From assembly GCA_946415645.1 (NCBI GenBank), contig CAMKTJ010000006.1, positions 1 to 64,000 of the forward strand: 64,000 nucleotides of DNA, given 5' to 3'. Positions 8,583 through 15,672 of the stretch are shown piece after piece. The first letter of the stretch is position 1, and each line of letters starts with the position of its first letter. Source of the stretch: an uncultured Prevotellaceae bacterium (GTDB lineage Bacteria > Bacteroidota > Bacteroidia > Bacteroidales > Bacteroidaceae). The translations under genes and the position numbers were made by a program. The notes below the pieces were generated by a model, which was not told the origin of the DNA, did no database searches, and worked only from the letters and a program-made list of their open reading frames with translations.

Positions 8583-9335
8583 TTATAACAAGTGGTATTT
8601 GTCTGCATACGCCAGCGCTTCCGCTGTGCTGCTAACGCCCAGTTTCTTGAAGATGCTCCTCTTGTGCGCCTTAACCGTAAAGATGCTTACATTCAGATTG
8701 CCGCCGATTCCTTTGTTATCCAAGCCTTTCTTCATGAGACCCAGAATAACCATTTCCGTTTTGCTAAGTTTGAATGTAAGTTTAATATCCTCATATATCC
8801 CTTGTTTGAAGTCGAACTTCAGGAACCCGCGTGTTTTGCTGACAATATAGCTCTCCATCTCGTTTTTTGGTGAAGTGTTGTATGTCAGCATTCCTATTCT
8901 GATACGTTTCTCTGAATCTATTATCATTGGGACAAACTGTTGGGTAATAAAGAAATCCTTACCTTTTAGTGTAATAGGGAACTCTGTGGTGCTGTAAAAG
9001 ATCTCTCCTTCTTGCAGGTCCATCTTGTGGCAATAATGCAGGAATTCCGTTCTCAGCTTAATAAGTTTATCTAAAATAGCGTCCTTAACATATACCCAAT
9101 ACGGGTTCTCGCAGTCTCTCTGCCGGTCTTTATCCGTTGCCTGGTTCAAGAACAGAAGTTTGTCGGAATGGTATAATATCTTACCATCGGGGAAACTCAT
9201 CAGTATGCAACTGGAGTTAGTCAGGAAGGCATGATATTTGGCTATCTTAACGAGATCGCTGATGTTTAGGCTATCAACCGGTCCGTTGTCTTCTCTCAAT
9301 ATGTTGGTTGTGTCCGAGTGGGATGTTTGCTCCAT
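8583..9335 (-). CDS. LuxR-family transcriptional regulator
   Basis: About 250 residues. The C-terminal 60 form a LuxR-type helix-turn-helix (SKTEMVILGLMKKGLDNKGI..VSIFTVKAHKRSIFKKLGVSS), and the N-terminal part is an unassigned sensor-like domain. I chose Met at 9335 (MEQTSHSD) because a TATTTTTG -7 box lies at 9367-9374, which would place the upstream Met (9401) outside the transcript. The gene faces away from the peptide/export cluster that begins at 9589. The intergenic region contains a 37-bp dyad (9437-9473), so it is the obvious candidate regulator of that cluster. What it senses cannot be told from sequence. Confidence 0.85.
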   Translation of the reverse strand: MEQTSHSDTTNILREDNGPVDSLNISDLVKIAKYHAFLTNSSCILMSFPDGKILYHSDKLLFLNQATDKDRQRDCENPYWVYVKDAILDKLIKLRTEFLHYCHKMDLQEGEIFYSTTEFPITLKGKDFFITQQFVPMIIDSEKRIRIGMLTYNTSPKNEMESYIVSKTRGFLKFDFKQGIYEDIKLTFKLSKTEMVILGLMKKGLDNKGIGGNLNVSIFTVKAHKRSIFKKLGVSSTAEALAYADKYHLL

Positions 9336-9366
9336 TTGCTTAAAAACAATTTGCCATATTTCTCCG

Positions 9367-9374
9367 CAAAAATA
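9367..9374 (-). promoter_or_regulatory. -7 box (TATTTTTG) for the LuxR-type gene
   Basis: Minus-strand TATTTTTG about 32 bases before the chosen start; a TTTG lies 24 bases further upstream. Confidence 0.6.
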
Positions 9375-9436
9375 TTGATTTTTTAAATAATGTGTCATCA
9401 AATTGTGTTAATAAAAACTAAATGCTATTTATTATT

Positions 9437-9473
9437 AGTCCTCGAGAACGATATGGCATAGTTCTCAGGGACT
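9437..9473. promoter_or_regulatory. Dyad (candidate operator) upstream of the peptide cluster
   Basis: AGTCCTCGAGAAC (9437-9449) faces GTTCTCAGGGACT (9461-9473), 11 of 13 pairs matching. A second small dyad TATGgCATA sits in the loop. The centre lies about 65 bases upstream of the start point implied by the -7 box at 9506, a typical place for an activator. An alternative reading is a hairpin followed by ATTTTTA, i.e. a weak terminator. Confidence 0.55.
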
Positions 9474-9505
9474 ATTTTTACTACATTTTATAAAATTTAC
9501 AGAAA

Positions 9506-9513
9506 TAAGTTTG
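9506..9513 (+). promoter_or_regulatory. -7 box (TAAGTTTG) for the peptide cluster
   Basis: TAAGTTTG matches TAnnTTTG and gives a leader of about 70 bases before the first GT32 gene. No clear TTTG lies at -33, as would fit an activator-dependent promoter. Confidence 0.6.
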
Positions 9514-9588
9514 GCGTTAATCGCAGATGCGCATAACTTAGCAGCGCAAAAAACAATTTTGCGAACCTAAAAACTGAAACATAACAAT

Positions 9589-10266
9589 ATGGGTATTAGT
9601 AAAAATATTCATCTGGTTTTTCTTCGTAAGGATGAGATAATTCCGCCCCTTTTTAAAGAATGTGAGCGTAAAATCCGCGAAATGCATCCCTCATGGAGCG
9701 TCACCTTATGGGATGAAGATACAGGTGTTCAATTTCTAAAGGATAATCTTCCAGAATATCTGGACGCATATATGTCCTTCACGCATAATGTGCAGCGGGC
9801 AGATTTCCTTCGGTTAGCGTTGGTATATGGACTGGGTGGTTTCTATATGGATATGGACATGTATCCCCTTAAGGCATTGGATAGTCTATTAGACGAATCG
9901 TTGGTATTAGCAGAGGAAATGACAGTCAATGAGGAAACACAAAGATCTCTGAATCTAAGGTATCGCATGCGAATTGCCAATTATATGTTTGGCGGCGAAG
10001 TCGGTCATCCTTTCCTACGCAGTTTGATGGATGCTATGGCAGAACGCTCAACAATAAAGGTTGCATCACAGCAAGAGATACTGGATGTCACAGGTCCCGG
10101 TTTGCTTACCGATACTTATTGGGACAATACCGAGACATATCCGGATATCACACTCCTGCGTAATGAAGGCTGGTATGTGGAACTGCCTGACGGGCGAAAA
10201 GAAACTTGCCTGTTCGGCGAATATGCTGTTTACCTGCATGCAGGTACATGGCGGAAAGAAATATAA
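9589..10266 (+). CDS. GT32-type glycosyltransferase (first copy)
   Basis: A 225-residue cytoplasmic glycosyltransferase of the Gly_transf_sug/GT32 type. Seen in sequence: an N-terminal KNIHLVFLRKDEIIP (the family's 'IPKIIH' start, modified), the NVQRADFLRLALVYGLGGFYMDMD block with the metal/sugar-nucleotide DxD at 88-90, and a C-terminal CLFGEYAVYLHAGTW that ends as in related enzymes. It is the first gene of the run that leads to the Cys-rich peptide and exporter. Its substrate may be the peptide, or a glycan needed by the system; the sequence does not decide. A second GT32 gene follows after 43 bases. Confidence 0.85.
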   Translation: MGISKNIHLVFLRKDEIIPPLFKECERKIREMHPSWSVTLWDEDTGVQFLKDNLPEYLDAYMSFTHNVQRADFLRLALVYGLGGFYMDMDMYPLKALDSLLDESLVLAEEMTVNEETQRSLNLRYRMRIANYMFGGEVGHPFLRSLMDAMAERSTIKVASQQEILDVTGPGLLTDTYWDNTETYPDITLLRNEGWYVELPDGRKETCLFGEYAVYLHAGTWRKEI

Positions 10267-10309
10267 TCCCATATACATTATTATATAGCAAGATTATATA
10301 GCAAGCAGC

Positions 10310-11026
10310 ATGATAAGAATACCCAAAATAATTCATCAGACCTGGAAGGATGAAAAACTGCCAAATGCTTTTCAACTTCTGTCAGAGACATGGCGTGAAA
10401 TGTTGCCAGATTGGGAGTACAGGTTATGGACAGACGAGATGAACCGCGAATTTGTGCGCACCTATTATCCTGATTTCTTGGAGAAGTATGACGCGTACCC
10501 AAAGAACATCCAGCGCGCTGATGCTATCAGATATCTCTTATTGCAGACATACGGTGGTTTGTACGTGGATTTGGATTTTGAGTGTTTGGAACCAGAATTC
10601 ATTACTCTTCTTGAGGATGCCGATTTCGTTGCTGGTAAAGAGCCATATGCGCATTCCAGTCGATATGGAATGGATTATATCATCTGCAATGCCCTTATGG
10701 CTTCTGTGCCTAATCACCCCTTTTTAAAGGATATTTGCGATATAATGATGAATCATCCTCATGGATGGAATGTTCGGAACAAGATTGATGTATTGGATTC
10801 TACAGGTCCTTTTCTTGTAACAAATGTTTATAATAATTACTCTCAAAAAGAAAATGTAAAACTCGTTGAGCCGGAATATCTTTACCCAATTCAATTGGGG
10901 GAAGCAAGATTAATATTTGAAGATCGAATTCCCAAGGAAATGGTTCATCGTATCAATGTGGCTTACGCCTTACACTACTTCTGGGGGACGTGGTGGAATA
11001 CAAAAACGCTCAAAGATGAAAAATAG
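10310..11026 (+). CDS. GT32-type glycosyltransferase (second copy)
   Basis: A 238-residue canonical GT32 (Och1-like) protein: IPKIIHQTWKDEKLP at 4-18, then NIQRADAIRYLLLQTYGGLYVDLD with DxD at 87-89, and a C-terminal ALHYFWGTWW. It is related to the preceding gene but clearly diverged, so the pair is an old duplication or two separate recruitments, perhaps with different acceptors. Its stop overlaps the next glycosyltransferase by 11 bases, which points to translational coupling. Confidence 0.88.
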   Translation: MIRIPKIIHQTWKDEKLPNAFQLLSETWREMLPDWEYRLWTDEMNREFVRTYYPDFLEKYDAYPKNIQRADAIRYLLLQTYGGLYVDLDFECLEPEFITLLEDADFVAGKEPYAHSSRYGMDYIICNALMASVPNHPFLKDICDIMMNHPHGWNVRNKIDVLDSTGPFLVTNVYNNYSQKENVKLVEPEYLYPIQLGEARLIFEDRIPKEMVHRINVAYALHYFWGTWWNTKTLKDEK

Positions 11027-12884
11027 TATTCATTTCTCAGTCATAATGCCTACATTCAACCAATGCTCTTTCATCAGAAGAGCGATTAAGAGTTTAGTGG
11101 AGCAAACCTATAATCATTGGGAACTTATTATCATCAATGATGGTAGTACCGATGAGACAGAGGAATTCATCTCTGACTACATCAAAGATGAGCGGGTGTT
11201 TTATATAAAGAATATGGAAAATACCGGTCTTGGACATGCTATCAATCAAGGCCTAGAGGCTGCAAGATATGATTATATTGCTTATCTTCCTTCTGATGAT
11301 TTCTATTTTCCCGACCATCTGGAAACGATGGCAAAGACATTGGAAAAAGATGATGTTGTTTTAGCATATAGTGGGCTTCAGAATGACACCAATGATACAA
11401 TGAACCGCAATGCTTATAATCAAACGAAACAGGTGCTGAATGGTCATTGTGTGCAGTTGGTCCAAATAGCTCACAAGAAATACAACACTTTACGCTGGAC
11501 AGAGCGAAATGAATTTATCACAGAAGATCTCTATCTGATGTTTTGGAGCAAACTTGCGGACAAGGGTTTTTTTGTACCTACAAATGTTGTGTCTTGTTTT
11601 TGGACAAGTCATCCGCATCAAAGACATCGTGTCATAAGCGAAAAATATGGAGGTGGACTGAACAAATACAGGAATTATTATAAGCCAAATACACCGCTTA
11701 GGGTCAAAGTGTCCAGGAATAAGTTTGTTGACGAAGAGGAGTTATATAAGGATTTTCGTGTAACAATGCCAAAATGCAAAGAGCCTTTAAAGATACTCGT
11801 TGTTGGCGAGTTGGCATATTACCCTGAACGTATTTATGCCTTGGAACAAGCTGGACACATTCTTTATGGGCTTTGGGACCCCAATCCCATGTATTCATTC
11901 ACTACTGTAGGTCCGTTGCCTTTTGGACATGTGACGGATCTCTCTCTTGATAATTGGGAGAAAGAACTCACAGAAATTAAGCCAGATATTATATATGGAT
12001 TACTAAGCAGTTCTGCTGCCCCCTTTGTCTATGAAGTAGTAAAGAAAGTGCCCCAAATTCCATACGTGTGGTGCTTTAAGGAAGGACCTTCTATGGTGCT
12101 TAAAATGGGTAATTGGGGAAAATTGATATATCTGTATCAGCATGCTGCAGGCAGAATTTTCCTTAATGAAGTAGCAGAGCAATGGTATAATCAGTTCTTG
12201 CCTACTTCCGATACCCCTGCTATGATAATGGATGGTGAATTGCCTAAAAAGGATTATTTCAAGAATACCTTCTCCCCAAAGCTTTCAGATACAGTTGGTG
12301 GAATACATACTGTCGTTACAGGCAGGATGATAGGTATTTCAAATGATGACATAAAAGCTCTTGCGCAAAATGACATACACATTCATCTGTATACCCAAAA
12401 CTATTATGACGGTAATAACCGTGAATGGCTTGTTAAACTGGCTCCCAATCATTTCCATGTCCATCAACATGTGTTTGCAGACAATTGGACAGAGGAGCTT
12501 TCAAAATATGATGCAGGATGGCTTCATTGCCACAAAAGCAATAACAATGGTAACATGCTAATGACCACTTGGGATGATTTGAATCTGCCCGCACGAATCG
12601 CCACGTATGCAGCAGCTGGATTACCAATAATTCTTCCTGATAATACAGGGAATGCGGTGGCATCAAACAGAATTGCGGAGAAATACGATATAGGTCTTAC
12701 GTATAAAGAAAGAGAATACCTGATTTGCTTACTTCAGGAAGAAGTAAAAACACGCAAACATACAAATAACATGTTGAAGTGCAGGATGGAATTCAGTTTT
12801 GACTATCACGTGCCTCGGCTTGAGGAGTTCTTCCGTTCAGCAATAAAATACAAAAAGAAAGAATCGCATGAAGGGTCATATTGA
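11016..12884 (+). CDS. Two-domain glycosyltransferase (GT2 + GT-B-like)
   Basis: About 622 residues. Start set at MKNSIHFSVIMPTFNQ (11016), where the GT2 fold begins; a longer frame from 10917 would overlap the previous gene by more than 100 bases. Residues 1-220 are a family 2 glycosyltransferase (NDGSTDE at 41-47, LPSDDFYFP near 91-99). From about 260 a second Rossmann-like domain begins (LKILVVGELAYYPERIYALEQAGH). Its C-terminal part (ARIATYAAAGLPIILPDNTGNAVA) resembles the donor-binding half of GT-B enzymes. It overlaps the LanC-like gene by 17 bases. In known glycocins a GT2 enzyme glycosylates the peptide; here that role is inference. Confidence 0.85.
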   Translation: MKNSIHFSVIMPTFNQCSFIRRAIKSLVEQTYNHWELIIINDGSTDETEEFISDYIKDERVFYIKNMENTGLGHAINQGLEAARYDYIAYLPSDDFYFPDHLETMAKTLEKDDVVLAYSGLQNDTNDTMNRNAYNQTKQVLNGHCVQLVQIAHKKYNTLRWTERNEFITEDLYLMFWSKLADKGFFVPTNVVSCFWTSHPHQRHRVISEKYGGGLNKYRNYYKPNTPLRVKVSRNKFVDEEELYKDFRVTMPKCKEPLKILVVGELAYYPERIYALEQAGHILYGLWDPNPMYSFTTVGPLPFGHVTDLSLDNWEKELTEIKPDIIYGLLSSSAAPFVYEVVKKVPQIPYVWCFKEGPSMVLKMGNWGKLIYLYQHAAGRIFLNEVAEQWYNQFLPTSDTPAMIMDGELPKKDYFKNTFSPKLSDTVGGIHTVVTGRMIGISNDDIKALAQNDIHIHLYTQNYYDGNNREWLVKLAPNHFHVHQHVFADNWTEELSKYDAGWLHCHKSNNNGNMLMTTWDDLNLPARIATYAAAGLPIILPDNTGNAVASNRIAEKYDIGLTYKEREYLICLLQEEVKTRKHTNNMLKCRMEFSFDYHVPRLEEFFRSAIKYKKKESHEGSY

Positions 12885-13689
12885 AAATTTACATAATGTA
12901 AGTCCTACACTGCATCGTATTGCGAACACTATACTTTGCAATTATAGCATGACTACTACTCCTAATCTTGTAAACGGTAGGATGGGCGTATGCCTGTTTC
13001 TTTATGAGTATGCAAGGCTAACAGGAATTAAAGAATATGAGGACATTGCAGATGAAATGATAGACCTCATATTTAAGGTGTTGCGAAAAGGGCAGAATGA
13101 GGACAATATCAGTAGCCTCTCAGGCGTAGGGATTGGCATAATTTATTTAATTACACACCAATTCCTTGAAGATACTGATGAGCAAGACTCTCTGAAAGAA
13201 GTTGATGAGTACTTGTTGAATATAATTGAAACGGCTAAGGTCTCATCAGAAATGGTTGTTCAATCGGCTCTTTACTTTATATATCGTTACATACATTATA
13301 ATAAAGGACTTGATAAGGGGTATTGTTACAGGCTGGCAGGACAACTTGTAAGGCTTTTCCAAAATCAAGAGGATTCAGGTGATAATGAAAGCAAATTGTC
13401 GGCATATATTTTACATAATGCAATGCTTATTTGTAAGACCAATGCAGAATCTGAGGAGTCTCCATACAGAGATAATATGGTTTTCTTCGACACTTTGTAC
13501 CTCAAAAGTATAGAACAGATTACAGCTGAAAATATATGGTATAATGTCTTGCTCGGAAATGAAACTGTCGAGTGCCTGGTGGATGAGAAATATCTTGATG
13601 TCTTGTGCCGAAACTGTTTCTATGATGCAGACCGTGTTGTTGGCATATTGTGCAGTTATGGTTTAATGTTAATGAATCGAAATAATTAA
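12868..13689 (+). CDS. Truncated LanC-like protein without zinc ligands
   Basis: 273 residues resembling the first half of the LanC-like alpha/alpha barrel: NLVNGRMGVCLFLYEYARLTG..YEDIADEMIDLIF, then SSLSGVGIGIIYLI, the repeated G-x-x-G signature of the fold. True LanC cyclases are about 400 residues and carry Cys, Cys-His zinc ligands in the second half; no CHG or equivalent is seen here, so cyclase activity is unlikely. The precursor's six Cys could suit thioether chemistry, but there is no LanB or LanM dehydratase nearby. It may act as a scaffold or a partner of the fused glycosyltransferase with which it overlaps. It ends 5 bases before the VKOR fusion. Confidence 0.72.
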   Translation: MKGHIENLHNVSPTLHRIANTILCNYSMTTTPNLVNGRMGVCLFLYEYARLTGIKEYEDIADEMIDLIFKVLRKGQNEDNISSLSGVGIGIIYLITHQFLEDTDEQDSLKEVDEYLLNIIETAKVSSEMVVQSALYFIYRYIHYNKGLDKGYCYRLAGQLVRLFQNQEDSGDNESKLSAYILHNAMLICKTNAESEESPYRDNMVFFDTLYLKSIEQITAENIWYNVLLGNETVECLVDEKYLDVLCRNCFYDADRVVGILCSYGLMLMNRNN

Positions 13690-13694
13690 GTATT

Positions 13695-15224
13695 ATGAAT
13701 ATTGTAGAGGTATTATTAAAGGAATTAAAGGTAAAGCACTCCAAATCATTTATAGAGGAAAATTATGTAAATGCGCCGGATAGCGATAACATGCTTGGGA
13801 TACAAAGAATATTGTCTCGCTATGGTATAGAAACTGTAGGTGTTCATTTCCAGAATAAGGAAGAGGCTGGGCTTACATTCCCTTGTGTATTACATTGGGA
13901 AAATTATACTGTAGTTGGTATTGATACTGATGGTAATAGGATCAAGTATTACTTTGATGGTCAATATATAACAGAGGAGATTAGTAGGTTTAATGAGAAA
14001 TGGACAGGCGATGCACTTTTCCTGACAAATGTAGATAATGCAAAAGAACCTACATATGTCCAAAATAGGATAAATGACTTATATGATCTTACCATACGTG
14101 GTTTCTTTTTTGTCCTTATTACCTGTTTGGGGGTTATGTATCTTATAAGAAATGGCATAACTAATCCGAGAGCTATCAATATGGTATTTGATGTATTGGG
14201 ATTTGCTATTTGCACTTTGCTATTCCAGAAGCAAATAAACAAGGGGAGCACTCTTACGGATAAGGTTTGCTCTTTACTTCATAAAGGCGGGTGCGACACT
14301 GTGCTGGAAACAGATGAGGCAAAATTTCTAGGTGTTATTTCGTGGACGGAAGTGGGTTTAACTTATTTTACATCCCGAATAATATTTGGTAGCTTTTGCG
14401 AGAATAATCTTTTGATTTTACAAGTAGTAGGTTGGTTTGCTATGCCGTATGGTATTTGGAGTATATGGTTTCAGGCGTTTAAAGCAAAGCATTGGTGTAT
14501 TATCTGCTGTTCAATCCAAGCCATTATATGGATTTCTGGCATTTATAATATCATAGTTTACGCCCATTCTATGATTACAATATCGGGTATAGTGATTTTT
14601 GTCGTTTCTGGCATTACAATCAATATTGTCATTCATGCATTGTCTAAGTTGTATTCTATAGGAGACAAATATAATAGAATAAGTAAGGATTTTATTGAAT
14701 TAAAGTTGAACAAAGCCATTTTTAAAACAGCTTTGTTGGAATCGAAGGAAATAATAGTTGATAAGGCGGACTCCTCAATTATCTATGGAAATAAGTCAGC
14801 ATCCGAAACTCTAACAGTATTGACCAATCCACATTGTGAGCCTTGTGCTAGAATGCACAAACGACTCTTGCATGTAATGGAGAATAATCCCAATGTCAAA
14901 ATACAGTATATCTATTCTTCATTTAATGAAGATGTAAAGAGTAGTAGTTTATTTTGCATAGCTGTATACCAGCAAAAAACTTATAAGGAGGCTCTAAAGA
15001 TTCTTGATGCATGGTATCAATATGGTAGATTTCAGAGGAAGTCTTTCATTGAAAAAACGGGTGTTAATATTTTCGACCCAAAAGTAACAGAGGAATATTC
15101 GAAACACACTTTATGGAAAGAACACAATGGTATTGATGCTACTCCCACGATTGTATTCAACGGGCACAAAATGCCTCAATATTATACTGTTGAAGATTTC
15201 ATTTATCTAGATAGTGAAGGGTAG
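13695..15224 (+). CDS. C39-like / VKOR / thioredoxin fusion (disulfide-forming membrane protein)
   Basis: 509 residues in three parts. Residues 1-115 look like a C39 peptidase fold (SDNMLGIQRILSRYGIETVGVHF.., PCVLHWENYTVVGID) that parallels the exporter's C39 domain but lacks the catalytic Cys and His. Next comes a VKOR membrane domain with loop cysteines C192 and C200 (CX7C) and the active-site C268-I-I-C271. The C-terminal thioredoxin domain carries C381-E-P-C384 and cis-Pro484. All cysteines for a quinone-to-VKOR-to-thioredoxin electron relay are present, so it should make disulfides in the periplasm. The dead C39 domain may bind the double-Gly leader and bring the precursor to the oxidase (inference). 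Confidence 0.85.
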   Translation: MNIVEVLLKELKVKHSKSFIEENYVNAPDSDNMLGIQRILSRYGIETVGVHFQNKEEAGLTFPCVLHWENYTVVGIDTDGNRIKYYFDGQYITEEISRFNEKWTGDALFLTNVDNAKEPTYVQNRINDLYDLTIRGFFFVLITCLGVMYLIRNGITNPRAINMVFDVLGFAICTLLFQKQINKGSTLTDKVCSLLHKGGCDTVLETDEAKFLGVISWTEVGLTYFTSRIIFGSFCENNLLILQVVGWFAMPYGIWSIWFQAFKAKHWCIICCSIQAIIWISGIYNIIVYAHSMITISGIVIFVVSGITINIVIHALSKLYSIGDKYNRISKDFIELKLNKAIFKTALLESKEIIVDKADSSIIYGNKSASETLTVLTNPHCEPCARMHKRLLHVMENNPNVKIQYIYSSFNEDVKSSSLFCIAVYQQKTYKEALKILDAWYQYGRFQRKSFIEKTGVNIFDPKVTEEYSKHTLWKEHNGIDATPTIVFNGHKMPQYYTVEDFIYLDSEG

Positions 15225-15299
15225 ATTCTAATTAAAGTGTAGCCGGTTAGGATTTGCTGAGTTTTTAGGCTGCATAAAAAACAATTAAATTACATTATT

Positions 15300-15596
15300 A
15301 TGAAGAAATTATCAAAACTGAGCTTGTTAGGAGAAATGGATCTCCTCTCAAAAGCAGAACTTCGACAATTAATCGGATCTAGCGATGGTGGATGTCCAAG
15401 CACAAAAACAGAATGCACTGGACAAAGATGCACTCCTTGGGGTGGCGAAAATGGATTAGCACATTGCCGTTGGGAAGAGAATGATAAGATTAAAGGATGT
15501 CTATGTGAACCTGACAATCAAATGCTATCTGATGGCTATGGTTATGGCTATGGTTATGGCTATGGTTATGGCTATGGCCCTGGTGGCTACTTTTAA
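15300..15596 (+). CDS. Cys-rich precursor peptide with GG/GS-type leader and (GY)7 tail
   Basis: 98 residues. The leader MKKLSKLSLLGEMDLLSKAELRQLIGS has the LSxxELxxLxG signature of Bacteroidota double-glycine leaders; cleavage by the C39 exporter could follow GS (26-27) or GG (30-31). The core has six cysteines (C32, C39, C44, C56, C67, C69), enough for three disulfides, and few hydrophobic residues. It ends in seven exact Gly-Tyr dipeptides (79-92) and GPGGYF. It lies between the disulfide-forming fusion protein and the outer-membrane barrel and is followed by a strong hairpin, which fits a precursor gene expressed more highly than its neighbours. Fate (bacteriocin, signal, adhesin) is unknown. 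Confidence 0.85.
   Translation: MKKLSKLSLLGEMDLLSKAELRQLIGSSDGGCPSTKTECTGQRCTPWGGENGLAHCRWEENDKIKGCLCEPDNQMLSDGYGYGYGYGYGYGYGPGGYF
15534..15575 (+). repeat. 12-bp DNA repeat encoding the (GY)7 tail
   Basis: ggctatggttat is repeated 3.5 times without error. Alternating ggc/ggt codons keep a strict 12-bp period, so the tract could gain or lose Gly-Tyr units by slippage without frameshift. Confidence 0.9.
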
Positions 15597-15615
15597 TATA
15601 ATCTCTTCTTTTCTG

Positions 15616-15639
15616 CCCGGGGGGGGATTCCCCTCCGGG
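15616..15639 (+). terminator. Hairpin after the precursor gene (attenuator-like)
   Basis: CCCGGGGGGG..CCCCTCCGGG forms a stem of about 10 bp within 20 bases of the precursor stop. There is no clear T run, so it more likely stabilises the upstream message or reduces read-through than ends all transcription. Confidence 0.65.
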
Positions 15640-15672
15640 ATATTATTACAAACATCACATCTTTGATAATAC

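Noticed and set aside
10917-11015. Longer N-terminus of the two-domain glycosyltransferase
   Set aside because: The 33 extra codons overlap the previous gene and do not match the start of GT2 domains.
12868-15596. Lanthipeptide cluster
   Set aside because: There is no LanB/LanM/LanKC dehydratase, the LanC-like protein lacks zinc ligands, and a full disulfide-forming enzyme is present instead.
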